Below are positions 45,091 to 55,253 of a stretch of 64,000 nucleotides of DNA, piece by piece. The stretch lies in contig CAUJDN010000014.1 in NCBI GenBank assembly GCA_963169195.1, forward strand, positions 58,074 through 122,073, written 5' to 3'. The stretch's first letter is position 1, and each line of letters starts with the position of its first letter. Both the position numbers and the translations under genes were made by a program. The notes below the pieces were generated by a model, which was given only the letters and a program-made list of their open reading frames with translations, had not been told where the DNA came from and made no database searches. The stretch comes from Acidobacteriota bacterium (GTDB taxonomy: Bacteria > Acidobacteriota > Vicinamibacteria > Vicinamibacterales > UBA2999).

Positions 45091-47367
45091 GTGGCGACGA
45101 CGCGACCGTCGGGAGTGAGTCGGGCGGTGACGGCGGGGGCGGCCGGCGAGTCGGGCAGCCGCCGGCTGTTCCGTGACAACCCCCGTCTCATCCTCGCGGG
45201 CATCGTCATGCTGCTCGCGGCCCTGGTCGGGCTGCTCGTGGTGGAGGAGCGCACGTCGGCGCTGGCCCCCGACTTCCTGGCCGAGGTCGTGCTCTACGCG
45301 CTGTCGGCCACCAACCTCACGATGTTGCTCGCGCTGGTCTTCCTGCTGGCGCGCAACGTCATCAAGTCCCTCGTCGAAGGGCGCCGCGGCCTCCCGTTCG
45401 CACGCTTCCGGTCGAAGCTGGTGCTGGCGATGCTGGGCATGACGGTCATTCCGGCCGTGCTCGTCCTGCTGGTAGGCAGCCGCGTGGTGCTCACCGCGGT
45501 GGACCGGTGGTTCAACACGCCGGTGGACGAAATCCTCGCCTCGGCCAACAGCATCGCGGCGGACTACTACCAGGACCGGCAGCGGATGGTCGCCGAGCAG
45601 GCGGCGCGGATCGCGAAGGTGTTGGCCGCCACCGACCTGGCGGCCGCCGACGTCTCCGCCGTCCGGCGCGCGGTGAGTCCCGAGGTGAGCGGTCCCCGCC
45701 CGGCGCTCGTGCAGGTGTATCGGGTGGAGGCGGGAGCCAACGGCCTTGCGGTGATGCCCGTGCTCGACGTGGCCGCGCCGACCATTCCCCAGGGATGGGC
45801 GCGGGCCTCGGCCGATCGGCTCGCCACCCAGGCGGCCACCGGCGCCGAGCCCACGCCCTGGATCCTCGAGCCGCTCTCGGCCGGCGGCGAGCTGCTGCGG
45901 GTGGCGCAGCCCGTGCGGCGGGGCGGCGCCCTGACCGGCGTGGTCGTGGCGTCCGAGTATCTGGCCGGCAGCCTGGCCGAGCGCTCCCGGCGGATGACGC
46001 AGGCCTACGAGGACTACACGCAGCTGCGCGTGCTGCGCCAGCCGCTGGCGGGCGTGTATGTCTCGTTCTTCGTGATGGTGACCCTGTTCATCCTGGTGGG
46101 ATCGACCTGGCTCGGGCTCTACCTGGCGAAGCGAATCACGCGTCCCGTCCAGGCGCTGTCGGAAGCGGCACGGGAGATTGGCGCCGGCCACTACGATCAT
46201 CGCATCGAGCACCAGGGGGCGGACGAGTTCGCGGCCATGGTCGATGCCTTCAACGGGATGGCGGCCGAAGTGGCGTCCAGCCGCCGGCGCCTGGAGCGCG
46301 CCGGTCTCGATCTCGCGCTCAAGCACCAGGAAGGCGAGAGCCGCCGCCGCTACATCGAGGCCGTCGTCGAGCGCATCGCCACGGGTGTCGTGTCGATCGA
46401 TCGACTTGGCCGCGTCGGAACCGTCAACTCGGCGGCGGCCCGCCTGCTGGAGCTCGACGCGGGGGCCGTGGGCCGCCCCGCGGTGGACGTCTTCTCCCGG
46501 GCAGATCTGGCGCCCGTGAACGACCTGATTGGCCAGTCGGCGAGGGCGCGCACCGACTCGCTGGCGCAGGAAATCGCGATCGTCCGGGACGGACGCGAGC
46601 GGCATCTGGCGGCCGTGGCCACGCGCGTGCCCGGGGCCGAGGGCGGGTACGACGGCACGGTGCTGGTGGTCGACGACGTGACGCCGCTGATCCGCGCGCA
46701 GAAGGTCGCGGCGTGGCGCGAGGTGGCGCGCCGCCTCGCGCACGAGATCAAGAATCCCCTGACGCCCATCCAGCTGTCGGCCGAGCGGCTGCGGCGCAAG
46801 CTCACGGACCTGGAGCCGCCGCTGCAGGATCTGGTGCAGGAGTGCACGGCGACCATCATCGGCGAGGTGGAGTCGCTGAAGGGACTGGTGGACGAGTTCT
46901 CGCAGTTCGCCCGCATGCCGGCGCCACGCGCCGTGCCCACCAGCCTGTCAGGGCTGATCAACGATACGCTGGCGCTCTACGACGGGCTGTTCACGTCGGT
47001 CCGATTCGAGCGCCGCTTCGACGCGGCGGTGGCGGACGTGCGCGTGGACCCCGAGCAGATCAAGCGCGTGCTGGTAAACCTGATCGACAACGCCATCGAG
47101 GCCATGGACCGCCGGGGCCGCATCGTCGTCGAGACCGCGCGCGACCAGCCGAATGGCTTCGTCCGCATCGTCGTCGCCGACGACGGGCCGGGCATCCCGG
47201 AAGGAGAGCGGGAGAAGCTGTTCCTGCCGTACTACTCCACCAAGGGGCGGGGCAGCGGCCTCGGCCTCGCCATCGTGCGGCGCATTGTCGCCGAGCACGG
47301 TGGATCGGTGGATGTCGCCGACAACGAGCCGCGGGGCACGCGGTTTACGATAGAGCTGCCGTGTTGA
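45091..47367 (+). CDS. Sensor histidine kinase, NtrY-like
   Basis: A 758-residue membrane kinase. Three helices lie at about residues 33-55, 67-90 and 103-125, then a periplasmic sensor region, a fourth helix (about 325-350), a HAMP domain (LAKRITRPVQALSEAAREIG), a PAS domain (about 415-520), the H-box RRLAHEIKNPLTPIQLSAER, and an ATPase domain with NLIDNAIEAM, VADDGPGIP and GSGLGLAIV. This matches NtrY of the NtrY/NtrX pair. The partner regulator lies 151 bp downstream. The signal is unknown; in other bacteria the pair responds to nitrogen, redox or envelope state. Confidence 0.9.
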   Translation: MATTRPSGVSRAVTAGAAGESGSRRLFRDNPRLILAGIVMLLAALVGLLVVEERTSALAPDFLAEVVLYALSATNLTMLLALVFLLARNVIKSLVEGRRGLPFARFRSKLVLAMLGMTVIPAVLVLLVGSRVVLTAVDRWFNTPVDEILASANSIAADYYQDRQRMVAEQAARIAKVLAATDLAAADVSAVRRAVSPEVSGPRPALVQVYRVEAGANGLAVMPVLDVAAPTIPQGWARASADRLATQAATGAEPTPWILEPLSAGGELLRVAQPVRRGGALTGVVVASEYLAGSLAERSRRMTQAYEDYTQLRVLRQPLAGVYVSFFVMVTLFILVGSTWLGLYLAKRITRPVQALSEAAREIGAGHYDHRIEHQGADEFAAMVDAFNGMAAEVASSRRRLERAGLDLALKHQEGESRRRYIEAVVERIATGVVSIDRLGRVGTVNSAAARLLELDAGAVGRPAVDVFSRADLAPVNDLIGQSARARTDSLAQEIAIVRDGRERHLAAVATRVPGAEGGYDGTVLVVDDVTPLIRAQKVAAWREVARRLAHEIKNPLTPIQLSAERLRRKLTDLEPPLQDLVQECTATIIGEVESLKGLVDEFSQFARMPAPRAVPTSLSGLINDTLALYDGLFTSVRFERRFDAAVADVRVDPEQIKRVLVNLIDNAIEAMDRRGRIVVETARDQPNGFVRIVVADDGPGIPEGEREKLFLPYYSTKGRGSGLGLAIVRRIVAEHGGSVDVADNEPRGTRFTIELPC

Positions 47368-47518
47368 CACGAGCAGGGAACACCACGATCGCAAAGGGCA
47401 CAGGCCACGGCTGGACGGCCCGTCGCGGCAGCGATGGCGAGTCCCGTCCGCCACGTCGTGCGCCGTCCCCGCATCCTTCGGGGCCTTCGCGTGGCGGGCT
47501 CGTGTCCGTGAGGAGTGG

Positions 47519-48882
<1,364 letters not shown>

Positions 48883-48883
<1 letters not shown>

Positions 48884-48942
48884 GCACGGGGGTTCGAGGC
48901 ACGGGGGTTCGAAGCACGGGGGTGGGAAGCACGCGGGTGCGA
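48883..48942. repeat. Left array: four 15-bp repeats after the NtrX-like gene
   Basis: Units are GGCACGGGGGTTCGA (48883-48897), an identical copy (48898-48912), AGCACGGGGGTGGGA and AGCACGCGGGTGCGA. The first base belongs to the stop codon. The unit is the reverse complement of the unit in the array at 50017-50250. Confidence 0.85.
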
Positions 48943-49007
48943 AACAGGCAAATGCCCGCGCGAATGGGGCCAGCGCTTCCCGACGCCCCGGCAAGACCTG
49001 GCGGCGC

Positions 49008-49979
49008 GAGAGTGTCAGGAATTCTGTGTGGGGGGCATAGCATGGGGAGTACCGATGCCCCGCACCCGGAAGCCCAAAGCCACGGACGTTCCTGAGGAGA
49101 TCCTCGATCACTTCGCCGGCCCCGCCCGCGCCATGTCGCAGACCGACGTCGACGCCATCACCAAGCGCTTCAAGAAGGCCCTGGTGGAGCGGATGCTCGG
49201 CGGCGAGCTGACGCACCATCTGGGGTATCCGCCTGGCGGGGACAAGCCCCCTGACACCAGCAATCAGCGCAACGGCACCAGTGGTCGGCATCTGGATCGA
49301 ACAGACGAAGGGGGCCACATTCTGGATGAAGGTGTTTACCGACCTGAAGACCCGCGGCTGCCAGGACATTCTGATTGCCGTCACGGATGGCCTGAAGGGC
49401 ATGAGCGAGGCGTTGGCCGCGATTTACCCGGCGACGACGCTGCAGACGTGCATCGTGCATCTGCTGCGGCACAGTCTCGACTTCGCCAATTGGAAGGAGC
49501 GCAAGCCGCTGGCGGCCGCGCAGCGGCCCGTCTACACGGCGGCCAGCGTCGAGGCCGCCGCCGCGCTCGACGCGTTCGAGCAGGGACCGTGGGGGCGGCG
49601 CTTTCCAACGGTCGTGGCGTCGTGGCGTCGCGCGTGGGCCCACGTGATTCCCTTCTTGGCCTTCCCCCCGGCCATCCGTCGCGTCCTTTACACGACGAAT
49701 GCGCTAGAGAGCGTGCATGCGCGGCTCCGACACATCATCAAAACCCGCGGACACTTCCCGCACGATGAGGCGGCAACGAAGCTGATCTGGCTCGCCTTGC
49801 GCAACATCACCGCCCGCTGGGGGAAGGCCGCGAACCACTGGCACCTGGCGATGAACCAATTCGCGATTCTCTACCAGGACCGCTGTCCGAGGCTCCTGGC
49901 GTAGAATGCCGACGCGCATGGACGCTGCCGTCCGCACGCATCATCAACGCGCTCCGCACACGACATTCCGGACACTCCC
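49008..49979 (+). mobile_element. IS256-family element with internal deletion
   Basis: A 972-bp element with related ends: GAGAGTGTCAGGAATTCTGT at the left and, read inward on the other strand, GGGAGTGTCCGGAATGTCGT at the right; 18 of the first 24 bases match. Full-length IS256-family elements are about 1.3 kb. No target-site duplication is visible (flanks GGCGGCGC and GCTCACAA). It lies between two inverted 15-bp repeat arrays. Confidence 0.75.
49055..49904 (+). pseudogene. IS256-family transposase, internally deleted and frameshifted
   Basis: The N-terminal part (MPRTRKPK through RNGTS, ending near 49280) and the C-terminal part (GIWIEQTKGATFW through the final PRLLA) are both recognisable Mutator-type transposase sequence but lie in different frames. 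About 120 residues between them are missing, including the segment with the first catalytic Asp. The second Asp (AVTDGLKGM) and the Glu region (TNALESVHARLR) remain. The product cannot be active, so movement would need a complete element elsewhere. Confidence 0.8.
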
Positions 49980-50016
49980 GCTCACAACCGCGAGAGCTCC
50001 CGGCACGAGGGGAGTC

Positions 50017-50250
50017 TCCGTGCTCCAAACCTCGGTGCTTCGAACCCTTGTGCTTCGAACCTCCGTGCCTCGAACCCCGTGCTTCGAACCCCGTGCTTCG
50101 AACCTCCGTGCTTCGAACCCCCGTGCCTCGAACCCTCCGTGCTTCGAACCTCCGTGCTTCGAACCCTCCGTGCTTCGAACCCCCGTGCCTCGAACCCTCC
50201 GTGCTCGAACCCCCGTGCCTCGAACCCTCCGTGCTTCGAACCTCCCGTGC
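50017..50250. repeat. Right array: fifteen 14-16-bp repeats plus a partial one
   Basis: Consensus on the plus strand is YCCGTGCYTCGAACC(C). Fifteen full units run from 50017 to 50242, with variants CCCGTGCCTCGAACCC and TCCGTGCTTCGAACC alternating, then a partial unit that ends at the ftcD stop codon (50253-50251). Read from ftcD, the repeats follow the stop codon directly in the same sense as the left array follows the NtrX-like gene. No spacers, so not a CRISPR. Confidence 0.9.
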
Positions 50251-51147
50251 TCACCCCTCGCGCAGCTTGTTCTCGAGGACCTGACTCGCGGTGAACCCCT
50301 CCAGCTGCAGGTAGTATTCGGCCGCCTGGAGCAGCGCGGCCTGGGGGACCAGGCCCACGATCTCGCTCTCGAGCACGCTGACGCCGTGGCGGGCCGCCTC
50401 GCGCTTCACGAGGTCGAAGACCCGATAGATGGGCGTCTTCTCGTAGTTCGTGAGGTTCATCGACACCTGGACGATGCTGCGGTCGTCCAGGGGGATGCCC
50501 ATCGCCTTCACGAACCGCAGGCCGCCGCTGCTCATGCGGACGGCCGTGGCGATCTTCTTCGCCACGTCCAGCCGGTCGGTCGCGAGGTTGATGTTGTAGG
50601 CGATGAGCGGCATGCGCGCGCCGATGGCGCTGGCGCCGGCGGTCGGATGGGGTGTGGCCGGGCCGAAGTCGGGAGCCCAGCCGGGCTGCGCCATCTTGTC
50701 CGCCAGGCCCTCGAACTCCCCACGGCGGATGTCCTCGAGGCTGCGCCGGTGTGCGGCCGTGGCCGCTTCCTCGTACAGATACACCGGAATCGACTGGCGC
50801 GTGCCCACATCCTCGGCGACCGCCCGCGCCAGTGCCACGCAGTCCGCCATGGTCGCCCCCTCGATGGGGATGAACGGCACGACGTCCACCGCCCCGAGCC
50901 GGGGATGCGCGCCCCGGTGCTCGCGGAGGTCGATGGCGGCGACGGCCCTCGCGAAGAGCACGGGAATGCCAATCCGCAGGGCCTCGGCATCGCCTGCCAG
51001 CGTCAGCACGCTGCGGTTGTGGGTCGGGTCGGACTGGACGTCCAGGACCCGGAGGCCCGGAACTGCCCGCAGCGTCTCGGCGATGCCCTCGACGACCTCG
51101 GGCCGGGCGCCCTCGCTGATGTTGGGAACACATTCGATGGTGGCCAT
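50251..51147 (-). CDS. ftcD: Glutamate formimidoyltransferase
   Basis: A 298-residue transferase that moves the formimino group of N-formimino-glutamate to tetrahydrofolate in histidine breakdown. It begins IECVPNISEGARPEVVEG, contains the folate-site run HRGAHPRLGAVDVVPF, and ends with the GLVPQAALLQAAEYYL region. It is a stand-alone transferase without the C-terminal cyclodeaminase domain found in the mammalian bifunctional enzyme. ATG 51147 fits the family start. No other hut genes are adjacent. Its stop codon abuts the repeat array. Confidence 0.92.
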   Translation of the reverse strand: MATIECVPNISEGARPEVVEGIAETLRAVPGLRVLDVQSDPTHNRSVLTLAGDAEALRIGIPVLFARAVAAIDLREHRGAHPRLGAVDVVPFIPIEGATMADCVALARAVAEDVGTRQSIPVYLYEEAATAAHRRSLEDIRRGEFEGLADKMAQPGWAPDFGPATPHPTAGASAIGARMPLIAYNINLATDRLDVAKKIATAVRMSSGGLRFVKAMGIPLDDRSIVQVSMNLTNYEKTPIYRVFDLVKREAARHGVSVLESEIVGLVPQAALLQAAEYYLQLEGFTASQVLENKLREG

Positions 51148-51154
51148 GTTCCGA

Positions 51155-51160
51155 CTTCTA
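51155..51160 (-). promoter_or_regulatory. -10-like TAGAAG next to the ftcD start
   Basis: TAGAAG on the minus strand ends 7 nt before the ftcD ATG, a weak hexamer at the leaderless spacing seen elsewhere in the window. Confidence 0.25.
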
Positions 51161-51273
51161 CCACACGGCGACCGCTCCGGCCGCGCTTCGGGATCCCCGG
51201 TCCGGGGCCAGCTATCCAATCACCGTGATGAGCCGATATTCCTCGGTGTGAACGGTGGTCCCCGGAGGATGGA

Positions 51274-54039
51274 ATGACTCGCATGGGGAAGATGGGCCTG
51301 CTCGCGCTGGCGCTCGCGTTCGTGGCGCGGCTGGCGGCGGCGCAGCCCGCACAGACAGGCACGATCGCGGGTGCCGTGGCGGACAACACGGGCGGCGTCA
51401 TGCCCGGCGTGTCGGTCACGATCACCAGCCAGGAACGTGGTGTCACGCGCACCACCGTCACCGACGACGCCGGGGCGTTCCTGTTCCCGGCGGTCCCGAT
51501 TGGCTCGTACACGATCACGGCGCAGCTCATGGGGTTCGAGACGGCGCGGATCACCGACAACCTGGTGGAGACGGAGAAGACGACGGCGGTGACCATCGAG
51601 CTGAGGGTCGGTCAGCTCACCGAGACCGTCACGGTCACCGGCGAGACGCCCGTCATCGACATGACGAACGTGGCGGCGAACACGCGCGTGCGCAGCGACC
51701 AGTTCGAGAAACTGCCCATCGGCCGCAGCTACCAGTCGCTCATCGGCACCGTTCCCGGCGTCGTGGGCACGGGCAACGTCAACGCGCTCGGGGCGCTCAG
51801 CAGCAACAACCAGTTCCTCATCGACAGCGTCGACACGACGGACCCGACGACGGGCACGTTCGGCACGAACCTCAACTTCGAAGCCATCCAGGAGGTCTCG
51901 ATCTACACCTCGGGCGCGTCGGCCGAGTACGGCCGCGCGCTCGGCGCCATCGTCAACGTGGTGACCAAGTCGGGCACGAATGCTTTCGAGGGTTCCTTCA
52001 AGTACATCTTCGTCAACGACCAGTGGGACGAGCAGAACTCCACGGTGAACCAGGTGACCGGCGCTTCGCTCGAGCGCGTCAAGTTCGACCAGATCAACCC
52101 GAACTACGCGTTCACCGGCGGCGGCCCGATCCGGCGCAACCGGGCGTGGTTCTTCACGACCTACGAGCGGCAGGAGAACACGACTCCCCGGCGACAGACG
52201 GTCGGCACGTTCCCCGAGGACTACCAGCAGGTGACCACGTCGGACTTCTTCAACATCCGGGGCACGGTGCAGCTGAACTCTTCGAACAACGTCTGGGTGA
52301 AGTACTACCGGTCGCCCACCGGCGGCTTCGTCATCGACTACTGGGGCGGAGCCGGCGAGCGCTCCGCACTCACCTCGCAGACCCAGGGCGCGGAGAACTG
52401 GGCGGCTCAGTGGAGCGGCGTGCTCCGGAACAACTGGACGATGGAGGCGGCCTTCGCGGACTACAGCTCGCGCATCGACGTGACCACGTTCCAGGCCGGG
52501 CGCCTGTTCAGCAACGCGCCCATCTTCAGTCAGGCCGACAACCGCTACTACAACGGCGCGACGTTCGACGGCTTCGTGTCGCGGCCGCGACGCCAGTTCA
52601 ACGCGGCGAGCACGTGGTTCCTCACGCAGGGCGAGCGCAGCCACGGCATCAAGGCCGGCGTGGATTATCAGACCGTCGAGTCCGGCGCGCGCTTCGACTA
52701 CCCGAACCGCCAGCTCTACATCGCCCAGAACTTCAACCAGCAGAGCGGTGTGATCACCCCGAACATTCGCCGGGACTACGAGTCGGGCGACTCCACGTCC
52801 ACGGGCGAGAACCTGGCGCTGTACGTCCGCGACAAGTTCCAGGTGACGCCCCGGCTGTTCGTGGAAGCCGGCCTGCGCTACGAGCGGCAGAGTGGGCAGA
52901 GCGACCTGGGGGCCACCACCGTGTCGGCCTCGACCTTTTCGCCGCGGCTGTCGAGCAGCTACGACATCGCCGGCGACGGCAAGAGCCTCGTGCAGGGCAG
53001 CTACGGGCGCTACTACGCCGGCGTCATCCAGAGCTTCTCGGACGGGTTCGCCGGCATCCCGCAGCAGACCAACTACGACGCCTACGTGTGGGACGGCACG
53101 GACTACGTGTTCAGCAACGCCGTGCGGCTCGGCGCGTCGTCGTTCCGGCCGAACGAGGATGTGAGGCCGTACTTCATGGACGAGTACACCATCGGCTACC
53201 AGCAGCAGGTCGGCCGCGCGCTGGCCGCCGGCGTGCGCTTCATCTCGCGCACGTGGGGGGACCTCATCGACGACGTGCGGACGTTCAACGCCGATGGCTC
53301 CCTGCTGCGCGAGGTGGTGAACTACGACGCCGCCGAGCGCACGTACCGCGGCATCCAGTTCACGTTCGAGCGGCGTTTCGCGAACAACTGGAGCGCGGGC
53401 GCCAGCTACACCTACTCGCGGACGCGCGGCAACCATTTCGGCAGCACGTTCACCCCGCTGGGTGACTATCTGGACGCGCAGTGCCGCACGACGGTGGACC
53501 TGACGATCGGCAGCGAGGGCATCATTCCCTGCGCCGAGGTCCAGAACGGGGCGAACAAGTACGGCGCGCCCGGCTACGACCGCCCGCACAACCTGAAGTT
53601 CCAGGGCAGCTACGTGAAGCCCCTCGGGCCGACACATCTCGTCATCGGCGCCGTGGCCGAGTCGATCTCGAAGGCACGCTACGAGCGCTCGCGGAGCGTG
53701 AACGTCCTGCGCCCCGGCACGCTGACCAACGCGGGGCCGACGGCCACGTACCTCTACGAGAAGCTCGGATCCAGCCCGATCGACGGGATGGCGTGGTTCG
53801 TGGACACGGCGGTGGAACTCACCTGGCGGATCGCGCGGACCTACCAGGCCGGCTTCAAGGCCGAGGTGTTCAACCTCGTCAACGAGGAGATGCAGCTGAC
53901 CACGAGCAATACCGCATGGTGCGGCAGCGACGCGGGCGCGGGCTGTGCCGCGGCGCGGCAGAACTTCCTGAAGGCCACGGCGCGCGGCCAGTTCCAGCAG
54001 CCGCGACGGTTCCGCTTCTCGGCCATCTTCAGATTCTAG
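51274..54039 (+). CDS. TonB-dependent receptor, Oar-like, with carboxypeptidase-regulatory domain
   Basis: A 921-residue outer-membrane protein. A signal peptide ends near ARLAAAQ; a carboxypeptidase regulatory-like beta-sandwich follows (about 28-110: GTIAGAVADNTGGVMPGVSV), then a plug domain (about 120-240, with IYTSGASAEYGRALGAIVNV) and a beta-barrel rich in aromatic strands ending in RFRFSAIFRF, whose terminal Phe fits BAM recognition. This Oar-type architecture is abundant in Acidobacteriota. The ligand is unknown. GGAGG lies about 6 nt before the ATG. It sits between ftcD and a transposase relic. Confidence 0.9.
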   Translation: MTRMGKMGLLALALAFVARLAAAQPAQTGTIAGAVADNTGGVMPGVSVTITSQERGVTRTTVTDDAGAFLFPAVPIGSYTITAQLMGFETARITDNLVETEKTTAVTIELRVGQLTETVTVTGETPVIDMTNVAANTRVRSDQFEKLPIGRSYQSLIGTVPGVVGTGNVNALGALSSNNQFLIDSVDTTDPTTGTFGTNLNFEAIQEVSIYTSGASAEYGRALGAIVNVVTKSGTNAFEGSFKYIFVNDQWDEQNSTVNQVTGASLERVKFDQINPNYAFTGGGPIRRNRAWFFTTYERQENTTPRRQTVGTFPEDYQQVTTSDFFNIRGTVQLNSSNNVWVKYYRSPTGGFVIDYWGGAGERSALTSQTQGAENWAAQWSGVLRNNWTMEAAFADYSSRIDVTTFQAGRLFSNAPIFSQADNRYYNGATFDGFVSRPRRQFNAASTWFLTQGERSHGIKAGVDYQTVESGARFDYPNRQLYIAQNFNQQSGVITPNIRRDYESGDSTSTGENLALYVRDKFQVTPRLFVEAGLRYERQSGQSDLGATTVSASTFSPRLSSSYDIAGDGKSLVQGSYGRYYAGVIQSFSDGFAGIPQQTNYDAYVWDGTDYVFSNAVRLGASSFRPNEDVRPYFMDEYTIGYQQQVGRALAAGVRFISRTWGDLIDDVRTFNADGSLLREVVNYDAAERTYRGIQFTFERRFANNWSAGASYTYSRTRGNHFGSTFTPLGDYLDAQCRTTVDLTIGSEGIIPCAEVQNGANKYGAPGYDRPHNLKFQGSYVKPLGPTHLVIGAVAESISKARYERSRSVNVLRPGTLTNAGPTATYLYEKLGSSPIDGMAWFVDTAVELTWRIARTYQAGFKAEVFNLVNEEMQLTTSNTAWCGSDAGAGCAAARQNFLKATARGQFQQPRRFRFSAIFRF

Positions 54040-54373
54040 GCGGGTGCAATCGGGCGCTGACCGGGTTCAATCAGGTGGTGCGGGACGCCGGTGCCACGCT
54101 CCCCGCGTCGGGCGACTTCGGCGTGGTCGCGCTGGTCCGCCTCCTGGTCGCGCTGTGGGTGGTGGGCGGCCGGCGGCTGCGCCACGTCGCGTTCCTGACG
54201 ATCGCTCGGCTGAAGGCCGGCCTCGCGTTCCACACCGTGCCCACGATGGCCTACGCGCCAACAGCGCCTGGCAGCACCTGGGCCTCCTCACGCACAACCT
54301 GCTGACCCCCTTCCTGATGGAGACCGTTGCGACGCGGCGCGCACCGACCCGCAAGCGCCCGCGCCCAGCCTAA
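54040..54373 (+). pseudogene. Relic of an IS1380-like (DDE group 1) transposase
   Basis: Two pieces of a transposase survive. The first reads GFNQVVRDAGATLPASGDFG through GGRRLRHVAFL, and it joins directly to a C-terminal piece, IARLKAGLAFHTVPTMAY, followed after a one-base frameshift (near 54252) by ANSAWQHLGLLTHNLLT and METVATRRAPTRKR. The catalytic middle, probably over 200 residues, is missing. This region otherwise contains no gene. Confidence 0.6.
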
Positions 54374-54396
54374 GTGCTATACTGTCCAACACTTAG
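54370..54396 (+). promoter_or_regulatory. Extended -10 TGCTATACT inside an inverted repeat
   Basis: TATACT (54378-54383) with an upstream TGC lies between CTAAGTG (54370-54376) and CACTTAG (54390-54396), a perfect 7-bp inverted repeat with a 13-bp spacer. The ATG of the TPR gene follows at 54399. This looks like a promoter with an overlapping operator. Confidence 0.5.
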
Positions 54397-54398
54397 CC

Positions 54399-55253
54399 AT
54401 GGCCGATCCGCTGTCGTCCCCCCCGCCCCAGGCTGGTGCGCCCGGCGCCGACGGCGAGGACGCCCGCATCGAACACCTGCTGGTCACCGGGCTGGATCAC
54501 TACTTCGCCGGTGAGTTCGAGACGGCCATCAACCTCTGGACACGCGTGCTCTTTCTCGATCGCACCCACGATCGGGCCCGCGCTTACATCGAGCGCGCGC
54601 GCAGCGCGCAGGCCGAGCATCAGCGCCAGACCGAGGCGCTGGTCCACCAGGGCCTCGACGCGTTCGATCGCGGCGCCGTGGAGGAAGCCCGTGTGCTGCT
54701 CAGGGACGCGCTGGACCGGGGCGCGCCGCACGACCTGGCGCTGGGCGTGCTGGGCCGTATCGATCGCCTCGACGTCGTCGGGGTGGGTACAGCCGGCGCG
54801 CGTCACGAGGTGCGCCGGCGCCGGCAGGCGTCTCGACGCGTGGAGCCCACGCCGCCCGGTTCGAGCGGCAGCCCGATCCGATTCTGGCTGCTGACGCTCT
54901 CCACCCTGGCAGTCACCGGCGTCATCAGCTGGTGGACGTGGACGACGGACAGCGTGCCCTCCCCGTGGCCGACTCGGGCCGCCGTCCCGGCCATCACCTT
55001 TCCTGAGGCCGAGGCTGCCCTGCCGACGCCGTCAGCGGCCGAGACGTACCTGCGGCGGGGTGAGGACCTGTTTGCGAGCGGCCGCCTGCGCGACGCGCTC
55101 GACGAACTCAATCGAGTCCCCTCGGGCGACCCGCTCCGGGCCCGGGCCGACGCGATGCGCGCGCGGATCCAGCGCGAGTTGCTTTCGCTGGCGCTGCCGG
55201 TGGCGGCGCCCCCCTTGCCGGCCCCGGCCGATCCAGGATCGTCGCGCGAATGA
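54399..55253 (+). CDS. TPR-containing membrane protein
   Basis: A 284-residue protein. The N-terminal cytoplasmic half (about residues 20-135) has two or three TPR-like units (HYFAGEFETAINLWTRVLFL; VHQGLDAFDRGAVEEARVLL). A transmembrane helix follows near residue 165-185 (LLTLSTLAVTGVISWW), then a Pro-rich spacer and another TPR-like unit (LRRGEDLFASGRLRDALDEL) on the far side. It probably scaffolds partners on both sides of the membrane. It overlaps the next gene by ATGA. Confidence 0.75.
   Translation: MADPLSSPPPQAGAPGADGEDARIEHLLVTGLDHYFAGEFETAINLWTRVLFLDRTHDRARAYIERARSAQAEHQRQTEALVHQGLDAFDRGAVEEARVLLRDALDRGAPHDLALGVLGRIDRLDVVGVGTAGARHEVRRRRQASRRVEPTPPGSSGSPIRFWLLTLSTLAVTGVISWWTWTTDSVPSPWPTRAAVPAITFPEAEAALPTPSAAETYLRRGEDLFASGRLRDALDELNRVPSGDPLRARADAMRARIQRELLSLALPVAAPPLPAPADPGSSRE

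Noticed and set aside
47368..47518. Small gene or sRNA between the NtrY- and NtrX-like genes
   Set aside because: Only a short CCCCG/CGGGG hairpin is visible; no promoter or frame supports a gene.
50017..50250. CRISPR array
   Set aside because: Units of 14-16 bp are directly adjacent with no spacers, and no cas genes are present.
50017..50250. tRNA genes, suggested by repeated GGTTCGAA text like a T arm
   Set aside because: No acceptor, D or anticodon arms can be built around any copy; the text is part of the tandem unit.
49982..50250. Protein-coding repeats (open in several frames, giving GFEARGFEHGG-like text)
   Set aside because: Unit lengths vary between 14 and 16, so no frame is kept, and both arrays begin after stop codons.
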